From: DASRVA01 sp050732935
GTDB taxonomy: Bacteria; Gemmatimonadota; Gemmatimonadetes; JACCXV01; JAHWKZ01
NCBI GenBank assembly: GCA_050732935.1
Contig: JBOHRW010000150.1
Span: 20,299 to 84,298, forward strand
Length of the DNA: 64,000 nt
Direction of reading: 5' to 3'
Shown: positions 11,381 through 20,663 of the stretch, piece after piece
How the letters are laid out: every line of letters begins with the position of its first letter
Numbering within the stretch: position 1 is the stretch's first letter
The notes under the pieces: model-generated
Told to the model about the DNA's origin: nothing
The model's input: only the letters and a program-made list of their open reading frames with translations
The model's database searches: none
Made by a program: the position numbers and the translations under genes

Positions 11381-12826
11381 TCAGCCCCCGACGCCGACCC
11401 GATCGCCGCGCCGCTCCAGGCTCGTCTCGCGGACCTCGGGCTCGTCCCGCCGCCAAGGCCACAGGCGGGACCACCTCCAACGCCGACCTCCGGTTTCCCG
11501 GGTGGTGGCGCGCAGCAGCACCAGCCCGATCGCCAGGAACACGATGTTCGCCAGCCACATCGACACCCACGGCGGCAGCAACCGTCGGTCGGCGAGGTCC
11601 TCGCCTCCGGTCAGGAACAGGTAGTAGAAGACGAAGACCAGCGTGCTGACGCCCATCGCGAAGCCGAACCCGCCACGTCGCGAGCGCACGCCAACGGGAG
11701 CGCCGATCAAGACAAAGACGATGCAGGCGATGGGAATGGCGAACTTCTTGTGATACTCCACCAGGAACTTGTTGCGCTGCCGCTGGGCGTAGTCGATGGC
11801 CTGGCTGAGACGCTGGACCATGCTCCGCCGGTAGCGCTCCTGCTCGACGGGCTCCCGTGGTCCGAGCGTCGTCGCCGCCCCGCTGTCCGACAGGGAGACG
11901 CTCAGCGAATCTCCCAGCAGGATCGCCAGATGGTCGACGACCGTCTTCTCGAGGTCCGCCTGGGCCTTGGCGATCCGGTCTTCCTCGTTTCGCACGTTGG
12001 CGAGAAGCGTCCCCAGGTCCATCTCGCGATCGCTGCGCATGGCGCTGATCTCCTGGCTTCGATCCATGGTGGAGCCCACTCCGCGCAGGAGGATCTGCTG
12101 AGTCTCGAACGCGAGCACTTCGTACTCGCCGGGACTGGAGATGTCCCGCTGGTGGATCTTTCCGTTCCACAGGGTCAGCACGGCGTCTTCGCGATTGGTC
12201 GTGTAGTCCATGCGCCCGCTGTCGGCCAGAATGGTCCGCTGATCCTGCACATCTGACATGTCGAAGATCCTGAGGCCGTACATCATGTTGGTCTGCCGGT
12301 CGAGGCGCTGGGGCTCGATCCAGAAATCCCCCAAACCGGTGGGGTCGTTGAACCGTTTTTCCTCCAGGACCACGGTCGGCTTGGTGCGCTGGATGTCCTG
12401 CATGAGCTGGCTGAGCCGGTGGTTGCTCTCCGGGAGGATCGTGTCGTTGAACCAGACGGAGAGCCCGGCCACCACGATGGCGGCCGCCAGGGTGGGCGTG
12501 ATGATCTGGTGGAGCCCGATCCCATTGGCCCGCATCGCGGTGATCTCGTTGTCACCGGACAGGCGGCCAAAAGCGGCCATCGTTCCCACCAGCACCGCCA
12601 TCGGGATCGTCACGGCAACGGTCAGCGGCACCGACAGGGCGAAGATCTCGACGATCACCTGAGCTCCGAGGCCCTTGCCGGCCAGGTTCTGGAACTGGCG
12701 AGCCACCTGGTTCATGAGCATGATGAACGTGAAGACGATCAGCGCGAACACGAACGGTCCCACATGCTCGCGCAGGGCGTACAGCGAGAGGATTCGGGCA
12801 CTGAACAAATCGCGGATTCCACGCAT
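11381..12826 (-). CDS. lptF: LPS export permease LptF
   Basis: A 481-residue paralogue of LptG and its partner in the LptB2FG transporter. The N-terminal helix pair and coupling motif (AAFGRLSGDNEITAMRANGIG) are typical, followed by a periplasmic jellyroll with a helical insert and three C-terminal helices. I start it at the ATG giving MRGIRDLFSARILSLYALRE; the frame is open for 31 more codons upstream, but those run into the promoter of the divergent sprA-like gene. The pair LptF (this gene) versus LptG was assigned by order and sequence; the names could be exchanged. Confidence 0.85.
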   Translation of the reverse strand: MRGIRDLFSARILSLYALREHVGPFVFALIVFTFIMLMNQVARQFQNLAGKGLGAQVIVEIFALSVPLTVAVTIPMAVLVGTMAAFGRLSGDNEITAMRANGIGLHQIITPTLAAAIVVAGLSVWFNDTILPESNHRLSQLMQDIQRTKPTVVLEEKRFNDPTGLGDFWIEPQRLDRQTNMMYGLRIFDMSDVQDQRTILADSGRMDYTTNREDAVLTLWNGKIHQRDISSPGEYEVLAFETQQILLRGVGSTMDRSQEISAMRSDREMDLGTLLANVRNEEDRIAKAQADLEKTVVDHLAILLGDSLSVSLSDSGAATTLGPREPVEQERYRRSMVQRLSQAIDYAQRQRNKFLVEYHKKFAIPIACIVFVLIGAPVGVRSRRGGFGFAMGVSTLVFVFYYLFLTGGEDLADRRLLPPWVSMWLANIVFLAIGLVLLRATTRETGGRRWRWSRLWPWRRDEPEVRETSLERRGDRVGVGG

Positions 12827-12846
12827 TCCTGGACCTTCAGGCTCGG

Positions 12847-12874
12847 TTGACCGTGGGGGGGGTCGACCTATATT
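12847..12874 (+). promoter_or_regulatory. Sigma-70 type promoter for the sprA-like gene
   Basis: TTGACC (12847-12852) and TATATT (12869-12874) are separated by 16 bases, a strong match to the housekeeping consensus. Transcription would start near 12881 and read into the SprA-like gene. It lies in the divergent gap to lptF. Confidence 0.65.
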
Positions 12875-12999
12875 CCGAGGCGTGCGACGACGCCATCTAA
12901 ATTCCACGCGGAGCGGCATTTACGGCCGCAGCGGGCGGCCCGGACCGAGGCCAAGCTAACATTCGACATTTCCCGCGAACAATCACGGAGCCGCGCTGC

Positions 13000-15900
13000 C
13001 TGATACCCGCGGGGAGGCCTTCGGCTCCCTCGTGCACGACTCGGGCGGCGTCGCTCGGCGCTCTGGCGATCGTCCTTCTGGTCACCCCGCCGGCGCTCGC
13101 CCAGGAACCGGGCGCGCGCGCCCCGGCCCTCGAATGGCGGCACGCACCCGTGCCGGACGTCGAGAACCTGCCGTTCGATTCGATGCTCGCCTTCGATCCG
13201 TGGCTGGGCGCCGTGGTGCCCGGTCGGCCGACCCCCCTGCCCGCCCGGGAGGGGCTTCCGGTGGTGAGCGGGCTCGACGTGCTGGACTACCTCCGGGAGG
13301 TCCGGCTCCGCCGCGAGGCCCGTCTCTGGAGGCAGGTCGTGGCCGATCGTCTTGCCGGTCGTAGCCAGGAGGATGAGGGGCTCATCCCCGAGCTCGAGAA
13401 TCCGCTCCGGATTCCCGAGCCGCTCGCCAGGGTTTTCGGCGAAGGCTCGGAGTTCGACATCCAGGGCCGGCTGCACCTAGGCGCGCTCGGAGCGCGCTCG
13501 AAACAGAATCCCGATCTGCGGACCGAGCTTCTCCGCCGGACCTCCGGCACTTTCGATCTCGACCTGGACCAGACCCTCGACCTCAAGATCCTGGGGACGG
13601 TCGGGACGAAGCTCGACGTGGCGGTCGACTTCAACTCGCAGCGCGAGCTGGAGTCCAGACAGCTCATCACCGCCGCCTACACGGGGAGCGAAGACGAGAT
13701 CCTCCAGAAGGTGGAAATGGGGGACATCAGCGTCGCGCTGCCACCCTCCCGTTTCCTCGGAGGCTCGGTGGGGACGGGGACCTTCGGCGCTCAGGCAGTC
13801 GCCCAGCTCGGGCCCATGGACTTCCGGGTCCTGGGCACGCGCAAGGAGGGGGAGAGCACGACGCGGTCCCTCTCGATCACCCCCAGCGGCGAGGGCGTGC
13901 TGTCGGATGTCACGCTCGATATCAAGGACACCCAGTTCCAGCGCGACCGGTTCTTCCTGCTGTTCCACCCCGATTCCCTGGCCTCGGTCCGCCTGAGCTT
14001 CCCGAATCCGGGGACCACGCTCGAGAACCCTGCTTCCCAGCCCGCGCTCGGGTCGCTCAACGTCTGGCTCGACGATGGGAATTTCTCGAACAACCGGGAG
14101 CAGAACTCCAAGCGTGGCGAGGCGCTGGTCAATCCGACCGATCCGGGCGCTTTCCCGGAACAGACCTACGTGGGCTTTTTCGACCTCCTCGTCGAGGGGC
14201 AGGATTATGTCGTCACCGACGGGATCGTGCTGCAGATGCGGCGCCAGCTCAACGACTCCGAGGTGCTGGGGGTGTCATACGTCACCAGCGGGGGGACGCA
14301 GGTCGGGACGACTCAAGACGCCGAGGAGCAGGTTCTCAAGCTGATCAAGCCGACGAATCCCGACACGCTGGACTTCACCTGGGACTACACCCTTCGGAAC
14401 GTCTATTCCCTGCGCGAGCCGAACATCCAGCTCGGTTCCCTGGAGCTGGAGATCTATCGCGGCAACCAGGACCTCCGCCAGACCTTCGAGTCGATCGGGG
14501 GCCAGTCGCGTAAGTACTCGCGCATCTTCGGTCTCACCGACGCCAACAGTCGCGTCAACCTGCCGCGCATCCTGCGCGATCCGTTCCAGGGACCGGACTT
14601 CATCGTCTTCCCGGACGTCCGCCCGTTCTTCCAGCCCACCGACGAAACGGGTGCGGCGATCCCGATCGAGCGTCCCAACCGGCAGCTCTATTTCAACAGC
14701 GATCCGAACCGGACCGCGCTCGACGACCAGGTCTACTTCATCGAGGCCCGGTACCTGTCGCGCGGCGGACTGAGCGGCGAGATCGAGCTGGGGTCGGCCA
14801 ACGTCATCGAGGGGTCGGAGCGGGTGTCGATCGGGGCGGAGACCCTGCTCCGCGGCGAGGACTACCAGATCATCTACGAGCTCGGCCGACTCGTCCTGAC
14901 CGACCCGGCCGGGCTGGCCGAGCGACATCCCAACGACCGTCTGGCCATCGAGTACGAGGTGGCTCCGCTGTTCAACCTCGCTCCGACGACGCTGTACGGC
15001 GCCGCGGGCTCCTACCATCTCGCAGAGGGGGCCGTCCTGAACTCGACCATCATGCTGCAGCGCAAGGAGAGCCTGGCCAACCGGCCGATCCTCGGCGCGG
15101 AGCCGACGCAGGCGCTGATCGCCGAGGTGGACGGTTCCTGGTCGCGGCCGCTGACCTTCATGGACCGCTGGCTGGATGGCCTCCCCGGCTCGACCGGCGA
15201 GACGCCCTCCTCGTTCTCCCTGCGCGGGGAGATGGCCTTCAGCCGTCCGGACCCCAACACCGACGGCGAGGTTTTCCTGAACGACTTCGAGAACATCGAG
15301 ATCGCCAAGCGGCTGAGCCTGTTCTTCCGGATCTGGTACATCTCTTCGATACCCACGCAGGCCGGGCTCTCGCTCACCGATGTCGCGGATGCCCGATGGT
15401 TCACGTTCTTCATCCCGAGCGAGCAGGTCACCGGAGAACGCCGCAGGGAGGTGGATGTCGGGGAGAACAACTTCGTGATCCAGTTCGACCCGGTCGGGGA
15501 GGCCCCGACCGACCGGATGGCCTCCTGGCGCTCGATCGAGACCGTGCTGTCGACCACCGGCGAGGATCTGACGCGACAGGAGTTCATCGAGTTCTTCGTC
15601 CGTGGGGTCGAGGGCGAGATCATCGTCGATCTGGGCGTCGTGGACGAGGACGCCGTGCGGCTGGACGAGAATCGGGCGCCGGTCGGTGTCGGAGAGCTCG
15701 ATACCGAGGAGGCGAATCCCGACACGCGGGACAACAACCTGGACGTCAACGAGGACACGGGTCTCGACGCCGTGCGTGGGCAGGATGCCGCCGATGTGCC
15801 CGGGGACGACGGGACGGATGATTTCAGCGAGGTCTTTGGTGCGAATTCCTTCCCGATCAATCCCAACGGGACCGAGAACAACAGCGTCCTGGACACCGAG

Positions 15901-18813
15901 GACAGCAACCTGAACGGGATCCTCGACCGCCAGGAGAATCTGCTGCGCTGGGAGGTCGATCTGACGGGCGACCGCTACGTCGTCCCGGGCAGCCGAACCT
16001 CGACGGGGTTCCGGCGCATCCGCCTTCCGCTCGTGACGCCCGACCAGGTGGTGGGAAGTCCCGATCTGCGGAATGTCCGGATCCTGAGGATGACGTTCAC
16101 CGGCCTCGAGGACTCCACCGACTTCGAGATCGTGGATCTCGAGATCGTGGGGTCGACCTTCCTGAAGCGCGGGATCGTGGCGGCGGATGGCACCCCGCTG
16201 GCGGGACAGGAGACCGACAGCCTGCAAGTGACTGCCATCAGCGACCGCGAGAACCCGGGTTACGAGAGTCCGCCGGGCGTGATCGCCGAGCAGGACCGGG
16301 CCGACCAGGTGGCGGGGCTGAGCGGCATCGTCCGCGAGCAATCGCTGGAGCTCACCTACAGGGGGCTTCCCCAGGGCGCGCGCGGGACGATCTTTCGCCC
16401 GCTGTTCGATCGCGAGTCGTACATCGACTACGAGCACATGCGGGTGTGGGTGCAGGGTCGTGAGGTGGAGGGGGCGGGTCAGCCCAGCTTCTTCGTCTCG
16501 TTCGGTATCGACACCCTGAACGTCTACGAGTATGCGGCTCCGCTGCGCGACATGGAGTGGGAGGAGCACGTCATCGACTTCGCGGTGTTCACCGAGCTCA
16601 AGCGGGCGCTGCTGGACAGCCTCGCCGAGGCGGGAGCCGACACCGGGACCCGCGTGTCCGAAGATGGCCGCTACCGGGTCCGGTTGGACAACGCGGGCAC
16701 CCCTCCGCCCACGCTGACCGAGGTGGCGCAGCTCACGATCGGCGTGGAGAACTCGACCGGTGCACCGGTCACCGGCTCCTTCTGGGTCGACGAGTGGCGG
16801 CTGACCGCGCCGCTGCGGGACGGCGGGGCCGCCGCTTACCTGAACGCGCAGATGGACTTCGCGGACGTGGGGCAGGTGAACGTCTCGTACGAAACGCGGA
16901 GCGGACGATACCGCAACCTGAACGCCAACCGGAACAATTTCGACAGCGGAGATCTGGACGTGAACGCGCTGCTTCGTCTGGACCGGTTTCTTCCCGAGGC
17001 GTGGGGTGTCTCCGTACCTCTCACCTGGAACCACTTCGGGGCGAGCGACATCCCGCTCTACCGCGTGGGTTCGGACATCCTGGTGACGAGCGGCGCGGAG
17101 CGCGACTCCATCGAGCGGAGCAGTCAATCAGACCTGATCGCCCTGCGGGCCTTCCGTACCCGGCAGTCGTCCAATCCGTTGATCGCCGCGACGCTGGACC
17201 GCCTGGAGCTCCGGATGACGTATCGGAACGACGACTTCGGCTCGGTCGACCTCGACAGCGAGCGCGGACGCTGGGATACGTACATCGGCTACCGAAACGG
17301 CTTTCGCAAGCGGGCCCTCCCCCTGGGACTGGGTTGGCTGGCCGGGCTTCCGTGGCCGTCGTTCCTGAAGGACAGCCAGCTTCTCCAGCGGCTCGCCTCG
17401 GCCGATTTGAACCTCGTGCCGGCCGACGTCACGGTGAGCGCGACGACCGACTTCGAGGAGCGAGCACAGAGCAAGCTGTTCGCCGACGGAACCGATTTTA
17501 CCGCGGACACGACCCGCAACCTGAGGGGACAGGCGGCGGTCGAGTTCCAGCCATTCGCGTCCATGCGCGCCCGGGTGGGTTGGGATTCCACGCGAGACCT
17601 GGTGTTTCCCCAGACGGTCTTCCACCGTGGCACGCTCGGAACCGAGGCCCTGCGGTCCCAGAATCTCGACTTCGACTGGTCGCCCCCCATCGCGACGTGG
17701 CTGACTCCCCGGTACACCTACACTAGCTCTTTCTCCAAGAATCACACCCGCGAGGCGAGCCGGAGCCTGGACAGCCTCGATGTCCGTGACTTCGGGGTAT
17801 CGATCAACCACACCTTGAGCGTCCAGATCGGGCTCCCCGAGCTGGTCGGGCTTCTGCAATCCGACGAGGGCGGCGAGGCCGGCCCGGTGGCGACCTCCTC
17901 CGGGGAGAGCTGGTGGGAGCAATTGCTCGAGCCCATCCGCTATGACGCCCGACGACGCGAGAACGTCTTCTACGTCCAGGAAGAGGACGATCCCACATTT
18001 GGATTCGGATGGGGCTTTGGCGACCTCGACGAGGAGAACCGGAGCCGCCCGCAGAGCTTCGGGCGCTACGACGAGTGGGGCCTCTCGACCGGTCTCGAGC
18101 CCCTCGATGGGCTGCTGATGCGCGGCAGCTATCGTGAGACCGACGACACCCGGCGCTATCTGGAGGGCGTCAACCTGAGCTCGTCCCGCGTGTGGCCGAG
18201 CATCGACCTCCAGTGGCGGAACATCCAGCTCCCCGGTTTTCTCGAGTCATGGGTGGCGACCACCTCCCTGACCTCGGCGTTCGAGCGCCGGACCAGCGAC
18301 AACATAGGCAACGGCCAGCTCCTCAGCGATTCCGATCGCCGGCAATGGGACCCCATTCTGTCGGTCGGCTTTACGCTGCGAAACGGCCTGTCGACCGACA
18401 TCCGGGCGGTCAACAGCCAGGTCTTCACGACCCAGATCCTGGGCGGCTCGGTCGACAGCCGTCGCGAGGAGAACTCGACGGACTACCTGCTCAGCCTCGA
18501 CTACAACATCCGGCCCGGGACGACGCTGTACATCCCGTTCCCGACCCTTTGGGGGGTGAAGCTGAAGCAGCCGCTCCTGACCTCGCTCACCTTCGCGCGC
18601 CGCTACCGTCTGGACGAGACGAACACGCCCCAATCGGAGACGCCGGTGGTCAATCTCGAAACCGTCACGACCGAGGTCCGCCCGTCCATCGCCTACGAGT
18701 TCGGCCGCGTCGTATCGGGGTTCGCGATCAACTATCTGTCGCGGAAGGACGAGAAGCGGGATATACGGAATACGACCATCGGGATGGAAGCCTTCCTCGA
18801 CTTTTTGTTCTAG
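13000..18813 (+). CDS. sprA: SprA-like giant outer-membrane/surface protein
   Basis: About 1937 residues. The mature N terminus matches the SprA family: a first unit with FDIQGRLHLGALGARSKQNP, then FDLDLDQTLDLKILGTVGTKLDVAVDF and YTGSEDEILQKVEMGDISV. A central Asp/Asn-rich stretch (NSVLDTEDSNLNGILDRQEN) looks calcium-binding, and the rest is strand-rich, consistent with a huge barrel. In Bacteroidota SprA is the type IX secretion translocon; no other T9SS gene is visible here. The first standard start is GTG 13150, but the same frame upstream encodes a good signal peptide (ALAIVLLVTPPALAQ). I therefore infer a CTG start at 13000, nine bases after GGAG; a frameshift near 13030 is the alternative. 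Confidence 0.75.
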   Translation: MIPAGRPSAPSCTTRAASLGALAIVLLVTPPALAQEPGARAPALEWRHAPVPDVENLPFDSMLAFDPWLGAVVPGRPTPLPAREGLPVVSGLDVLDYLREVRLRREARLWRQVVADRLAGRSQEDEGLIPELENPLRIPEPLARVFGEGSEFDIQGRLHLGALGARSKQNPDLRTELLRRTSGTFDLDLDQTLDLKILGTVGTKLDVAVDFNSQRELESRQLITAAYTGSEDEILQKVEMGDISVALPPSRFLGGSVGTGTFGAQAVAQLGPMDFRVLGTRKEGESTTRSLSITPSGEGVLSDVTLDIKDTQFQRDRFFLLFHPDSLASVRLSFPNPGTTLENPASQPALGSLNVWLDDGNFSNNREQNSKRGEALVNPTDPGAFPEQTYVGFFDLLVEGQDYVVTDGIVLQMRRQLNDSEVLGVSYVTSGGTQVGTTQDAEEQVLKLIKPTNPDTLDFTWDYTLRNVYSLREPNIQLGSLELEIYRGNQDLRQTFESIGGQSRKYSRIFGLTDANSRVNLPRILRDPFQGPDFIVFPDVRPFFQPTDETGAAIPIERPNRQLYFNSDPNRTALDDQVYFIEARYLSRGGLSGEIELGSANVIEGSERVSIGAETLLRGEDYQIIYELGRLVLTDPAGLAERHPNDRLAIEYEVAPLFNLAPTTLYGAAGSYHLAEGAVLNSTIMLQRKESLANRPILGAEPTQALIAEVDGSWSRPLTFMDRWLDGLPGSTGETPSSFSLRGEMAFSRPDPNTDGEVFLNDFENIEIAKRLSLFFRIWYISSIPTQAGLSLTDVADARWFTFFIPSEQVTGERRREVDVGENNFVIQFDPVGEAPTDRMASWRSIETVLSTTGEDLTRQEFIEFFVRGVEGEIIVDLGVVDEDAVRLDENRAPVGVGELDTEEANPDTRDNNLDVNEDTGLDAVRGQDAADVPGDDGTDDFSEVFGANSFPINPNGTENNSVLDTEDSNLNGILDRQENLLRWEVDLTGDRYVVPGSRTSTGFRRIRLPLVTPDQVVGSPDLRNVRILRMTFTGLEDSTDFEIVDLEIVGSTFLKRGIVAADGTPLAGQETDSLQVTAISDRENPGYESPPGVIAEQDRADQVAGLSGIVREQSLELTYRGLPQGARGTIFRPLFDRESYIDYEHMRVWVQGREVEGAGQPSFFVSFGIDTLNVYEYAAPLRDMEWEEHVIDFAVFTELKRALLDSLAEAGADTGTRVSEDGRYRVRLDNAGTPPPTLTEVAQLTIGVENSTGAPVTGSFWVDEWRLTAPLRDGGAAAYLNAQMDFADVGQVNVSYETRSGRYRNLNANRNNFDSGDLDVNALLRLDRFLPEAWGVSVPLTWNHFGASDIPLYRVGSDILVTSGAERDSIERSSQSDLIALRAFRTRQSSNPLIAATLDRLELRMTYRNDDFGSVDLDSERGRWDTYIGYRNGFRKRALPLGLGWLAGLPWPSFLKDSQLLQRLASADLNLVPADVTVSATTDFEERAQSKLFADGTDFTADTTRNLRGQAAVEFQPFASMRARVGWDSTRDLVFPQTVFHRGTLGTEALRSQNLDFDWSPPIATWLTPRYTYTSSFSKNHTREASRSLDSLDVRDFGVSINHTLSVQIGLPELVGLLQSDEGGEAGPVATSSGESWWEQLLEPIRYDARRRENVFYVQEEDDPTFGFGWGFGDLDEENRSRPQSFGRYDEWGLSTGLEPLDGLLMRGSYRETDDTRRYLEGVNLSSSRVWPSIDLQWRNIQLPGFLESWVATTSLTSAFERRTSDNIGNGQLLSDSDRRQWDPILSVGFTLRNGLSTDIRAVNSQVFTTQILGGSVDSRREENSTDYLLSLDYNIRPGTTLYIPFPTLWGVKLKQPLLTSLTFARRYRLDETNTPQSETPVVNLETVTTEVRPSIAYEFGRVVSGFAINYLSRKDEKRDIRNTTIGMEAFLDFLF

Positions 18814-18850
18814 GCTGCTCTTCAGGTCTGGCTTCGCTCGGGTGGACCTC

Positions 18851-18856
18851 TATCTT
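18851..18856 (+). promoter_or_regulatory. -10 element TATCTT six bases before an ATG
   Basis: TATCTTCCG followed closely by the ATG at 18863. The same TATCTTCCG word sits just before mogA at 54809. Suggests a leaderless transcript. No clear -35 box. Confidence 0.4.
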
Positions 18857-18862
18857 CCGTGG

Positions 18863-19831
18863 ATGTTTCGAACCCGGATTCGTCGCCCGCAGGCGCTGTG
18901 GACGCTGGTGCTGGCGGCGCTCGCTCTGGTGCTCGCCTGCGGGGACGACGGAGGGCCGGAGCCCGTCGCAGGTGCGAGCTTCAGTGGAGAGCTGGCCGAC
19001 AGCCTGGTCCGCCAGCTCGTGGCCTTCGGACCGCGGGTCCCGGGGACCGCGGCGCACGCAGAGGCGCTCGCCTGGATGACCGACTACCTGCGCGAGCGCA
19101 CGGACGTCGTCGAACAGCGTCCGTTCACACACGTGACGCAGACCGGGGACACCCTCGAGCTGACCAACCTGTGGGCTCAGTTCAATCCTCAGGCCGGGCA
19201 GCGCATCCTGGTGACCGGTCACTGGGACTCGCGGCCGGTGGCCGAGAAGGAGGCCGACCCGGCGAACCGCGACCGGCCGATCCCGGGAGCCAACGATGGC
19301 GGCTCGAGCGCGGCCGTGATCCTCGCCCTGGCCGATGTCCTGGCGGAGGATCCTCCCGCCATCGGCGTCGATCTCCTGCTGACCGATGGCGAGGACTGGG
19401 GCCACGACCCGGCCACCTTCAGCACGTTCGTCCCCGACATGTTCCTCGGAGCCAGGCACTTCGCCGCCAACGACGGCGCCGACTATCGGCCCCTGTTCGG
19501 CATCCTGCTGGACATGGTGGGGGAGGAGGGCGCGCGGTTCCCGATAGAGCAGAACAGTGAAGAGTTCGCCCCCGAGGTCGTGAGCCGGGTCTGGGAGGCC
19601 GCCGCGGACCTCGGCTATGGCGAGATCTTCGAATCGCGGGTCGGCCGGCCCGTCACCGACGACCACGTCATCCTGAACCAGGCGGGAATCCGCACCATCG
19701 ACATCATCGACTTCGACTACCCGTTCTGGCACACGCTGGAGGACACCCCCGACAAGCTGTCGGCGGCCACCATGGACGCTGTCGGCGACGTCGTCCTCGA
19801 AGTCATTCGTCGTCAGGCGGTAGGGGAGTAG
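18863..19831 (+). CDS. M28 family metallopeptidase lipoprotein (glutaminyl cyclase-like)
   Basis: About 322 residues. The N terminus is a lipoprotein signal (basic head, hydrophobic run, LVLAC). The M28 zinc-site residues are visible: TGHWDSRP, GANDGGSS, LLTDGEDWG and FWHTLEDTPDKL. The order and the GHWDSRP form resemble bacterial glutaminyl-peptide cyclotransferases as well as aminopeptidases, so the reaction could be either amino-terminal trimming or pyroglutamate formation at the envelope. GTG 18842 is an alternative start in frame. I prefer the ATG because it gives a normal lipoprotein signal and sits behind a -10 element. Confidence 0.82.
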   Translation: MFRTRIRRPQALWTLVLAALALVLACGDDGGPEPVAGASFSGELADSLVRQLVAFGPRVPGTAAHAEALAWMTDYLRERTDVVEQRPFTHVTQTGDTLELTNLWAQFNPQAGQRILVTGHWDSRPVAEKEADPANRDRPIPGANDGGSSAAVILALADVLAEDPPAIGVDLLLTDGEDWGHDPATFSTFVPDMFLGARHFAANDGADYRPLFGILLDMVGEEGARFPIEQNSEEFAPEVVSRVWEAAADLGYGEIFESRVGRPVTDDHVILNQAGIRTIDIIDFDYPFWHTLEDTPDKLSAATMDAVGDVVLEVIRRQAVGE

Positions 19832-19902
19832 CGTCGGTCCGGGACGCCGCGCGGCCCGACTCTTGATCCGGTCGGGCCCGGAGGGCGCGGAACGTCGGCT
19901 TC

Positions 19903-20652
19903 ATGACACCTGGCTGGCTGGACGAGAGGCTGACACCCGCCGAGCGCCAGGTCCTGGTAAGCCTGGCGGCGGCGTGGGCGTTCGGCGTGGTGGCCGGATG
20001 GATGGGCGTGCCGGAGCGGCTGGTGGATTGGTCGGAGCGGCGTCTCCATCCGCCCCTGCCAACGCCGGAGGAGCTGGCCCGCGGGCTGTCGCCCGACGAT
20101 CCACGTCCGGCCCTCTACGCCACCGGTCTCGCGGCCCGACGGGAGAAGGAGCGGGCGGCGGGCAAGCCCGTCCCGATCGATCCCAACACGGCCGATCGCG
20201 CGGCCTGGGTCCGACTACCGGGAATCGGCCCGCGCACGGCGGCCGCCATCCTGGAGCATCGAGCGGCCCGCGGGCCGTTCCGGCGGTCGGAGGACCTGCT
20301 GGCGGTGCGGGGGATCGGCCCGGTGACGCTCGAGAAGCTCCGGCCCTGGCTCCGATGGCCTCCTGGCGCGGCGGCCACGGGGCGCCCCGGTGGGCGAGGA
20401 GCGGGTTCCGGGCCCCCCGATCTCAACGAGGTGGACGCGGCGTTCCTGGAGGGGCTGCCCGGAATCGGTCCAGAACTTGCTAGATCCATAGTCGAAGTTC
20501 GCCGACGGCGGCGTGGTTTTCGTGCCTGGCCGGAGGTCCTCGAAGTCGAAGGGATCGGACCGGCGAAGCTGCGCGTCTTGCAAAACGCGACGCGGCTCGA
20601 AAGGGCGCGCCCCGCAGCGCCTGCCGACCCTGTACGGCGAGAGACCGACTAG
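19903..20652 (+). CDS. ComEA-like membrane protein with two helix-hairpin-helix modules
   Basis: A 249-residue protein. A hydrophobic segment near residues 19-36 (LVSLAAAWAFGVVAGW) would anchor it in the inner membrane. Two helix-hairpin-helix DNA-binding modules follow: LPGIGPRTAAAILEHR with VRGIGPVTLEKL (about 105-150), and LPGIGPELARSIVEVR with VEGIGPAKLRVL (about 185-225). ComEA proteins bind incoming DNA during transformation; most have one such module. It lies 11 bases before pilB, in the pilus motor operon, which supports a DNA-uptake role. A repair role cannot be excluded. Confidence 0.78.
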   Translation: MTPGWLDERLTPAERQVLVSLAAAWAFGVVAGWMGVPERLVDWSERRLHPPLPTPEELARGLSPDDPRPALYATGLAARREKERAAGKPVPIDPNTADRAAWVRLPGIGPRTAAAILEHRAARGPFRRSEDLLAVRGIGPVTLEKLRPWLRWPPGAAATGRPGGRGAGSGPPDLNEVDAAFLEGLPGIGPELARSIVEVRRRRRGFRAWPEVLEVEGIGPAKLRVLQNATRLERARPAAPADPVRRETD

Positions 20653-20663
20653 GAAGGCCGACG

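Noticed and set aside
11376..12170. N-terminal extension of lptG by 265 codons
   Set aside because: It runs through lptF in another frame; LptG similarity starts only at the ATG at 11375.
14275..17127. 950-codon open frame on the minus strand
   Set aside because: It is antisense to the SprA-like gene, with Arg/Asp/Gly/Val-rich residues and no domain. Long shadow frames are expected at this GC content.
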